Shown: positions 1 to 5,205 of the stretch, one piece after another
How the letters are laid out: every line of letters begins with the position of its first letter
How positions within the stretch are numbered: the first letter of the stretch is position 1
Assembly: GCA_965603365.1 (NCBI GenBank)
Contig: CBFDCR010000136.1
Span: 1-5,807 of the forward strand
Length of the DNA stretch: 5,807 nt
Reading direction: 5' to 3'
Source: JAHELQ01 sp965603365
GTDB lineage: Bacteria; Acidobacteriota; Aminicenantia; UBA2199
Notes under the pieces: model-generated
Seen by the model: the letters and a program-made list of their open reading frames with translations, nothing else
Databases searched by the model: none
What the model was told of the DNA's origin: nothing
Made by a program: the position numbers and the translations under genes

Positions 1-1
1 T

Positions 2-1240
2 CTTGACAGCACGGTATACAATATTCCGCAGGCATTAAGATTAAAAGAAGAGGTTGATATAGAACGGCTGGGGGAGGTGTTTTTCCAATTAATCGTTCGT
101 CATGAGAGTTTGAGGACATCGTTTGTGAAGGTAAATGAGGAGCCGGTGCAGAGAGTCCACAAAGAGGTGGATTTTGAGATTGAATATTACAATATAGCCG
201 CCAAAGATTTTGTAAGGCCCTTTGATTTAGCGAGGCCGCCGCTGCTGCGGGTGGGGTTGATTGAAACGGGGCACCCCTCTCAAGAGTTAACACACCCCGC
301 CCCTTCGGGGCACCCCTCTCAAGAGGGGATGTATGTGCTGTTGGTGGATATGCACCATATTGTCAGCGACGGCGAGTCGATGAAGGTCCTGGTGGCGGAG
401 TTCCGGCAATTGTATGATGGTGCACAATTACCGGAGCTGCGCCTCCAGTATAAAGATTACACCCAATGGCAGCAGAGTGAGGCCGTGAAAGAGAAGGTAA
501 AGGCCCAGGAGGTGTATTGGTTAAAAGAGTTTAGCGGTGAGATCCCGGTGTTAAACCTGCCCATCGATTATATTCGGCCGGCGGTTCAGAGTTTTGAAGG
601 CAGCAGTCTTGGATTTGAGATTGCAGCGGCAGAAACAACCGGTCTAAAGCAACTGGCCATATCTCAAAGGACGACGTTGTACAGCTTATTGCTGGCCTTA
701 TTCAATATCCTGCTGTCGAAACTCAGCGGCCAGGAGGATATCGTGGTCGGCACACCGATAGCCGGCCGCCGTCATGCCGACCTGGAACGGGTCATCGGCA
801 TGTTTGTCAACACGCTGGCGCTGCGCAGCTATCCTTCAGGGGAGAAGGGATTGACTGAATTTTTGGAAGAAGTCGGGTCCGGTACGTTGGCAGCCCTTGA
901 GAACCAGGAATACCAGTTTGAGGATCTGGTGGAGAAGGTTGAGATCAATCGAGATGTTAGCCGCAATCCATTATTCGATGTCATGTTTTCCTTCGGCAGC
1001 GACGATTCGTCATTGACGAGTACTTCGGGGAATCGGTCTGCTGACGGTAGAGATGTTACTTTTGCCGGCGGGGTTGCCCGTTTCGATATGACATTTATGG
1101 CGGTAGAGAGGAGTGGCCAATTATCTTTTGTGGTTGAATACTGTACCAGACTGTTTAGAGAAGAGACCATTGAGCGTTATGCCGGCTATTTTAAGAGGAT
1201 TGTGTCGGCGGTGACTGCCTCTGCCGCTTTAATGATCGCG
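2..1240 (+). other. Condensation (C) domain, N-terminally truncated by the window
   Basis: This domain forms the peptide bond between the upstream donor and the aminoacyl-PCP of this module. Visible core motifs, numbered from base 2, are C2 RHESLRTSF (33-41), C3 HHIVSDG (118-124, with the second His at 119 as the expected catalytic base), C4 YKDYTQW (150-156), C5 DIVVGTPIAGRR (from 246), C6 IGMFVNTLALR (from 265) and C7 RNPLFDVMF (from 321). Motif C1 lies outside the window. The active site looks intact, so an active enzyme is expected. The loop before C3 is unusually long because it is encoded by a repeat element at 268-328. I cannot decide the LCL or DCL subtype by eye; no separate epimerisation domain is visible here. 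Confidence 0.93.
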
Positions 1241-4200
1241 GATATAGACATTCTTTCGGAAGGGGAGAAGAGGCAGGTGGTGTATGATTTAAACAATACC
1301 GGGGCGGAATTTCCCCGGGATAAGACCATTCACCAGGTATTTGCAGAGCAGGCGGCACAGACAGCCGGCTGGGCGGCGGTGATATTTAAAGATGGCACCC
1401 TGACCTACCGTGAATTGAATCTGCGGGCCGGTCAACTGGCCAGCCGGTTGAGAAGGTGTGGAGCAGAAAGGAGTACAGTCGTCGGCCTCCTGCTGCAGCG
1501 ATCGGCGGAGATGATGATTGCCCTGCTGGCCATACTGAAGAGCGGTGGTGCCTATTTACCCCTCGATCCCCTCAAGCCTGGCTCCAGAATCCAGTACATG
1601 CTGCAGGATAGTTCGGCCAAAATATTGCTCACCACCCGTCAATTTTCGGAAATTGTAAAATCAGATACCGATATTCTATGTATCGACGACAGCAGGGAGG
1701 AAGCATCATGGTCTGACGGCGCCCAACCGGCAACCACTTTAGCCTATGTGATCTACACCTCCGGTTCCACCGGCAAACCCAAAGGCGCCATGATCGAACA
1801 TCGTTCTGTCATGAATCGGTTGAATTGGATGCAGAAGAGCTATCCCGTCGGGGTAGGGGATGTCATAATCCAAAAAACCCCCTTTGATTTTGATGTATCG
1901 GTATGGGAGTTGTTTTGGTGGGGTTTTCATGGGGCTTCGGTATGTTTTTTGGCTCCCGGTGCAGAGAAGGATCCTGAGGCGATCATGGACGCGGTTGACA
2001 GGTATCGAATCACCACCATCCATTTCGTGCCCTCCATGCTGCATGCATTCTTAACTGTCCTGGAAGAGGGGGATGGGGATAATGTGCCGCGATTGAGGCG
2101 TTTGAAACAGGTCTTTGCCAGTGGTGAGGCACTGGCGGTGCAGCAGGTACGGAAATTTTACGATATATTTAGAGGATTGGGCCAGGTAAGGTTGATCAAT
2201 CTGTATGGCCCTACCGAAGCCACCGTGGATGTGTCTTACTTTAATTGTCCCCGGAGTGGAAAGCTGGAAAAAGTGCCCATCGGCAAACCTATCGATAACA
2301 TCGGGTTGTATGTACAGGATAAGAACATGAAACCACTGCCTGTTGGCGTGAGCGGTGAGTTGTATATTGGCGGTACTGGTCTGGGCAGAGGCTATTTAAA
2401 CCGCCCGGAATTAACCGCCGAAAAATTCGTTACAACCCCAGCCGCCAGCCACCAGCCCCAACCCCCTAAATCCCAGATCCTATATCGCACCGGTGACCTG
2501 GTACGCTGGCTGGCCGACGGCAACCTGGAGTTCCTGGGGAGACTGGATTATCAGGTGAAGATCCGGGGCAACCGGATCGAATTGGGGGAGATCGAAAACC
2601 GGCTGCACGATTTCCCGGCCGCGGCCGAGGCGGTGGTGACCGTCAGGGAAGAGGAGAGCGGCGATCGGGCACTGACCGCCTACGCCGTACCCACAGACCA
2701 GCATGCCCATACTGTACGACGGCTGCTGGAACTGGAGAGAAAAGGTTTACACCTGAATCGCTCCCGTTATGTATGGCCCAACGGCATGACCCTGTTTTAC
2801 CTGAACCGGGGGGAGAGCGATTTTATGTACCGGGAAATTTTCCAGGAAAACTCTTATTTCCGGCACGGTATTACCTTGAATCCGGGGGCGTGCGTATTCG
2901 ATCTGGGGGCCAATATCGGGGTCTTCTCCATGTTTGTCAACTGGATTTGCGGGGATGCCGAGATCTACGCCTTTGAGCCGATTCCACCGGTTTTTGAAGT
3001 GTTGAGCCTTAATATGCTGCTGTATGGCGCCGGTGTGAAGGTATTCAATCACGGGATCTCTTCGGAAGAGGGTGAGGTTGACTTAACATATTATCCCCAT
3101 GCCACGATTTTATCCGGCGAATTTGCCGACAGAGAGCAGGAGGCTGAGGCGGTTAGGGCTTTCATAAGCAGCCGGGCTGTGGGCACAGAAGAGGCGGGCA
3201 TTGGCGACAGCCAGGTCAGCGAACTCCTGGAAAATCGGCTGGAAAGCAGCCATTTTAAGTGCAAGATGAAGACCCTCTCCCGGGTAATGGCGGAAAATAG
3301 GATTGACAGGGTAGATCTGTTAAAGATCGATGTGGAAAAGGCAGAGTTAAATGTTTTGCGGGGTATTAACGAAGACGATTGGTCAAAAATTTTCCAGATC
3401 GTCATAGAGGTGCATGATGTGGATGGTCGCCTGGAGGGGATAAAAGATCTTTTGCTGGCTCACGGCTATAGAGTAACCGTGGACCAGGATAGGGAACTGG
3501 AGAATACGAATCTGTATAACCTGTATGCGGTTTTAGCCGACCGGGATGATGAAAAGCAGGGCACTCTGTCGGATGAGGTTCGGCAAACACAAACGGGGGG
3601 CGGTGATATCTGGTACAGCCCGGAAAGACTCGTTGAAGACTTGAAAAGTCATTTATTACATCATCTACCCGAGTATATGGTGCCCGCCTCGTTCGTCTTG
3701 CTGGAGCAGATGCCTTTGACTGCCAATGGTAAGATAGATCGAAAGGCACTGCCGGACCCCCTAAAGGCAGCCGGAGAAAAATATGTGGCCCCCCGGGATG
3801 AAGTGGAGACTCGACTGGCGGTGTTATGGTCAGAGGTGTTGGGTCTGGATAAGGAGTTAATCGGGACAGAGAGCAATTTTTTTGAATTGGGGGGGCATTC
3901 GTTGAAGGCGACCATCCTGGTGTCGAAAGTCCAAAAGGAATTCAAGGTGAGGATGCCTTTAAACAGGATATTTCAGGATTCCACCATTGTTAGAATGGCT
4001 GAGTATATGAAGAACAAAGGCAAAGAGAGTCTGGTAATTGAAGACGACAATCTGCTACTGCTCAGGGAAAGAGCCGATGAAGCCGATCACCTGTTTTTAA
4101 TCCACGAAGGCACAGGTGAAGTGGATGGCTACAGGGAATTTTGCTGCCAATTAACGGGTGAATTCAATTGTTGGGGCCTTAAGGCCGGTGGAATCATCGA

Positions 4201-4915
4201 TCATGCCCCCCGCAATGTGACGATTCCCGCCATTGCCGGGAAATATGTTGACAGTATAAAGAGGGTACAGCCCCGCGGCCCCTATTGTATTGTGGGCTGG
4301 TCGCTGGGAGGCACCATCGCCTTTGAGATGGCCTTACAATTGGAACGGTTGGGCGAAACGATTGCCTTTCTCGGTCTCATCGACGCTCCTGGCCCCCAAA
4401 AGGATGTACAGAAAAATCTCGTTCCATTTACCCTTGAATCGGAGCTGGATTATGTGAAGGATTACATTCCCGAAGGGGACATCAAAGAGAGATTCAAAAA
4501 AATATCTCAATTGGATGTGCTCTGGTCCGACATCGTTGCCTATCTATATGCAAAAAATTTCGATGTGGATATCATCAAGAGAGTCATTGTCGGCTACGGC
4601 ATGCAGGCCCTGCCCAATTTTAATCAGTTAGGGATACGGGAAACCATCTATTATCTCAATGTAGGCAGGAGTTTAACCCGGGCCAGGACAAATTACATTC
4701 CTGGGGAAAAGATTCAAACCAGGTTACATTTTATTAAAGCCAGCCAATCACCGGAAATTTTTGTAGATAATTGGCGTGATTACTGTATCGGGCCGATTCA
4801 GTGCCATGAAATAACCGGTGACCATTATTCGATATTAAAAGAGCCTGCATCCGGCCAGATTTCCGAAATATTTAATTCGACTTTGGCGGCATCGTTCCCA
4901 ACTACTAAAAAATGA
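2..4915 (+). CDS. Nonribosomal peptide synthetase termination module, C-A(FkbM methyltransferase)-PCP-TE, 5'-partial
   Basis: This cytosolic multidomain enzyme is predicted to activate serine, methylate it, condense it to an upstream peptidyl thioester and release the product. The frame is already open at base 2, and the first residues (LDSTVYN) align with the interior of the C domain of the downstream gene. The gene is therefore cut by the window edge, and the GTG at 77 is not its start. Numbering visible residues from base 2, the order is C domain (about 1-413), A domain (442-1251), embedded FkbM methyltransferase (about 898-1181), PCP (1261-1338) and TE (1362-1630). The motifs seen are HHIVSDG, YTSGSTGKPKG, YRTGDL, NGKIDRK, LGGHSLK and GWSLGG. 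No frameshift or internal stop is seen. The final residues FPTTKK and the TGA stop lie inside a 21-bp tandem repeat. NRPS identity is certain; the natural product is unknown. Confidence 0.97.
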   Translation, partial: LDSTVYNIPQALRLKEEVDIERLGEVFFQLIVRHESLRTSFVKVNEEPVQRVHKEVDFEIEYYNIAAKDFVRPFDLARPPLLRVGLIETGHPSQELTHPAPSGHPSQEGMYVLLVDMHHIVSDGESMKVLVAEFRQLYDGAQLPELRLQYKDYTQWQQSEAVKEKVKAQEVYWLKEFSGEIPVLNLPIDYIRPAVQSFEGSSLGFEIAAAETTGLKQLAISQRTTLYSLLLALFNILLSKLSGQEDIVVGTPIAGRRHADLERVIGMFVNTLALRSYPSGEKGLTEFLEEVGSGTLAALENQEYQFEDLVEKVEINRDVSRNPLFDVMFSFGSDDSSLTSTSGNRSADGRDVTFAGGVARFDMTFMAVERSGQLSFVVEYCTRLFREETIERYAGYFKRIVSAVTASAALMIADIDILSEGEKRQVVYDLNNTGAEFPRDKTIHQVFAEQAAQTAGWAAVIFKDGTLTYRELNLRAGQLASRLRRCGAERSTVVGLLLQRSAEMMIALLAILKSGGAYLPLDPLKPGSRIQYMLQDSSAKILLTTRQFSEIVKSDTDILCIDDSREEASWSDGAQPATTLAYVIYTSGSTGKPKGAMIEHRSVMNRLNWMQKSYPVGVGDVIIQKTPFDFDVSVWELFWWGFHGASVCFLAPGAEKDPEAIMDAVDRYRITTIHFVPSMLHAFLTVLEEGDGDNVPRLRRLKQVFASGEALAVQQVRKFYDIFRGLGQVRLINLYGPTEATVDVSYFNCPRSGKLEKVPIGKPIDNIGLYVQDKNMKPLPVGVSGELYIGGTGLGRGYLNRPELTAEKFVTTPAASHQPQPPKSQILYRTGDLVRWLADGNLEFLGRLDYQVKIRGNRIELGEIENRLHDFPAAAEAVVTVREEESGDRALTAYAVPTDQHAHTVRRLLELERKGLHLNRSRYVWPNGMTLFYLNRGESDFMYREIFQENSYFRHGITLNPGACVFDLGANIGVFSMFVNWICGDAEIYAFEPIPPVFEVLSLNMLLYGAGVKVFNHGISSEEGEVDLTYYPHATILSGEFADREQEAEAVRAFISSRAVGTEEAGIGDSQVSELLENRLESSHFKCKMKTLSRVMAENRIDRVDLLKIDVEKAELNVLRGINEDDWSKIFQIVIEVHDVDGRLEGIKDLLLAHGYRVTVDQDRELENTNLYNLYAVLADRDDEKQGTLSDEVRQTQTGGGDIWYSPERLVEDLKSHLLHHLPEYMVPASFVLLEQMPLTANGKIDRKALPDPLKAAGEKYVAPRDEVETRLAVLWSEVLGLDKELIGTESNFFELGGHSLKATILVSKVQKEFKVRMPLNRIFQDSTIVRMAEYMKNKGKESLVIEDDNLLLLRERADEADHLFLIHEGTGEVDGYREFCCQLTGEFNCWGLKAGGIIDHAPRNVTIPAIAGKYVDSIKRVQPRGPYCIVGWSLGGTIAFEMALQLERLGETIAFLGLIDAPGPQKDVQKNLVPFTLESELDYVKDYIPEGDIKERFKKISQLDVLWSDIVAYLYAKNFDVDIIKRVIVGYGMQALPNFNQLGIRETIYYLNVGRSLTRARTNYIPGEKIQTRLHFIKASQSPEIFVDNWRDYCIGPIQCHEITGDHYSILKEPASGQISEIFNSTLAASFPTTKK
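268..328 (+). repeat. Palindrome-rich repeat element inserted in frame in the C-domain coding sequence
   Basis: A 19-base sequence, ggggcacccctctcaagag, occurs twice at a 39-bp spacing (268-286 and 307-325). It surrounds two small inverted repeats: GCCCC-TTC-GGGGC at 299-311 and CCCCTC-TCAA-GAGGGG at 313-328. The 39-bp spacing is 13 codons, so the reading frame is kept. The encoded loop contains HPSQE twice, separated by LTHPAPSG, and lies between LLRVGLIE and YVLLVDMHH. C domains normally have only a few residues at this point. An identical copy begins at 5763 in the next gene. The structure resembles REP-like dispersed palindromic repeats. Whether it is dispersed genome-wide cannot be seen here. 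Confidence 0.8.
1325..3754 (+). other. Adenylation (A) domain, predicted serine-specific, split between motifs A8 and A9
   Basis: This domain adenylates the amino acid with ATP and loads it onto the PCP. Motifs in order are LTYREL (A1, residues 467-472), LKSGGAYLPLD (A2, 512-522), YTSGSTGKPKG (A3, 585-595), FDVSVWE (A4), NLYGPTEAT (A5, 733-741), GELYIGGTG (A6, from 785), YRTGDL (A7, 828-833) and GRLDYQVKIRGNRIELGEIE (A8, 846-865). After the methyltransferase insert come LPEYMVP (A9, from 1222) and NGKIDRKALP (A10, 1242-1251). Aligning by motif to GrsA, the specificity residues are D631, V632, W635, H674, F705, S707, L734, V742, D743 and K1244. This code, DVWHFSLVDK, is the one I know for serine in EntF. 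The substrate call rests on manual alignment. A proline-rich, low-complexity insert sits between A6 and A7. Confidence 0.9.
2693..3545 (+). other. FkbM-family SAM-dependent methyltransferase domain embedded in the A domain
   Basis: About 284 residues (898-1181) interrupt the A domain after LTAYAVP and before the A9 region. The SAM-binding glycine-rich motif is FDLGANIG (966-973). A likely ribose-contacting acidic motif, FEPIPP (991-996), follows at the end of the next strand. The family-typical block LLKIDVEKAELNVLRGI lies near 1106-1122, and IVIEVHD follows it. This pattern fits the FkbM methyltransferase family (Pfam Methyltransf_21), whose characterised members methylate oxygen. The position between A8 and A9 is the usual site for embedded methyltransferases in NRPS A domains, most of which N-methylate and belong to other methyltransferase families. 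Methylation of serine or its carrier-bound form is therefore inferred. Whether it acts on the side-chain oxygen or the backbone nitrogen is undecided; oxygen is favoured by family. Confidence 0.88.
3782..4015 (+). other. Peptidyl carrier protein (PCP/T) domain
   Basis: This domain carries the aminoacyl and peptidyl chain on a 4'-phosphopantetheine arm. It spans residues 1261-1338 and starts with the typical APRDEVETRLAVLW helix. The attachment motif is FFELGGHSLK, with the modified serine at residue 1300 (bases 3899-3901). The length of about 78 residues is normal. The codons for LGG contain an uninterrupted run of seven G at 3889-3895. Confidence 0.96.
4085..4891 (+). other. Type I thioesterase (TE) domain, chain release
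   Basis: This alpha/beta-hydrolase domain at the C terminus removes the finished peptide by hydrolysis or macrocyclisation. The N-terminal strand and oxyanion region read FLIHEGTGEVDGY. The nucleophile elbow is GWSLGG with Ser1434, the acid is Asp1461 in LIDAPGP, and the base is His1608 in GDHYSIL, so the triad is complete. A TE at the end of the module marks this protein as the last of its assembly line, although another NRPS gene follows in the same direction. Hydrolytic and cyclising release cannot be distinguished by eye. Confidence 0.95.
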
Positions 4916-5083
4916 TTCCCAGCCCCTAAAAAGTCATCCACAACGTCTAAAAAATGATTGTCAGGAGCTAAAGAACGACTACCAGGGGCTAAAAAATCGT
5001 TCACAAGGGCTAAGAAATGGTTACCAGAGTCTAAAAAATCGTCCACTACCACTAAAAACTCATTCCCAGGGGTGAAGGGACCA
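4895..5083 (+). repeat. 21-bp tandem repeat (minisatellite), about 9 units, overlapping the NRPS stop codon
   Basis: Nine back-to-back 21-base units start at 4895, 4916, 4937, 4958, 4979, 5000, 5021, 5042 and 5063; the last is degenerate. Each of units 1-8 contains CTAA at unit positions 11-14 followed by an A-rich stretch. All nine units have C at position 5. Most begin TTCCCA or a close variant. Because 21 is a multiple of three, every unit is in phase with the NRPS frame and would read as a heptapeptide of the type F-P-G-A-K-K-S, with K always at codon 5. Units 1 and 3 end in TGA where others have TCA, TCG, CGA or TGG. Unit 1 supplies the actual NRPS stop. There are no unique spacers, so this is not a CRISPR array. 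Confidence 0.92.
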
Positions 5084-5192
5084 TGGCATTGGGGAGCCAT
5101 GAAAAAGATAGAGGGAAGAGAGGGGAACAGCAGGAGAGGTGATATGCGGGGCGGAAGTTTATCTTACAATTCAAGGTAAAAAGTTAAAATAT

Positions 5193-5199
5193 AAGGAGG
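5193..5199 (+). promoter_or_regulatory. Strong Shine-Dalgarno site for the second NRPS gene
   Basis: AAGGAGG, followed by T, is a near-perfect match to the 16S rRNA 3' end and lies six bases before the ATG at 5206. It fixes the start of the downstream gene. The stretch 5084-5192 before it is purine-rich and contains no gene, no convincing promoter and no clear terminator. Confidence 0.9.
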
Positions 5200-5205
5200 T
5201 CATTT

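Noticed and set aside
77..79. GTG as the start codon of the first NRPS
   Set aside because: The frame is open upstream to base 2, and the upstream codons encode C-domain sequence matching the second NRPS. The true start lies before the window.
829..3945. Several reading frames of 60-115 codons antisense to the NRPS, and a 67-codon + strand frame at 2773-2976
   Set aside because: All overlap well-conserved NRPS domains in another frame. None has a family motif or a convincing start site.
4895..5083. CRISPR array
   Set aside because: Units of 21 bp abut directly, with no unique spacers, and the units vary in sequence.
4825..5100. Minus-strand gene of 91 codons with NDFLAPG-like heptads
   Set aside because: The periodicity comes from the 21-bp DNA repeat. 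It overlaps the TE catalytic-histidine coding region and has no ribosome binding site.
5082..5101. CATGGC...GCCATG inverted repeat as a transcription terminator
   Set aside because: The stem is only 6 bp with an 8-base loop and is followed by purines rather than a T-run.
4958..5179. Separate small + strand gene of 73 codons with heptad repeats
   Set aside because: It has no proper ribosome binding site and a TTG start inside a repeat unit. It is simply the NRPS frame continuing through the tandem array after the second TGA.
5164..5190. Promoter with TTACAA and TAAAAT boxes
   Set aside because: The spacing is about 15 bp, and the implied transcription start would fall in or beside the Shine-Dalgarno site, giving an unusable leader.
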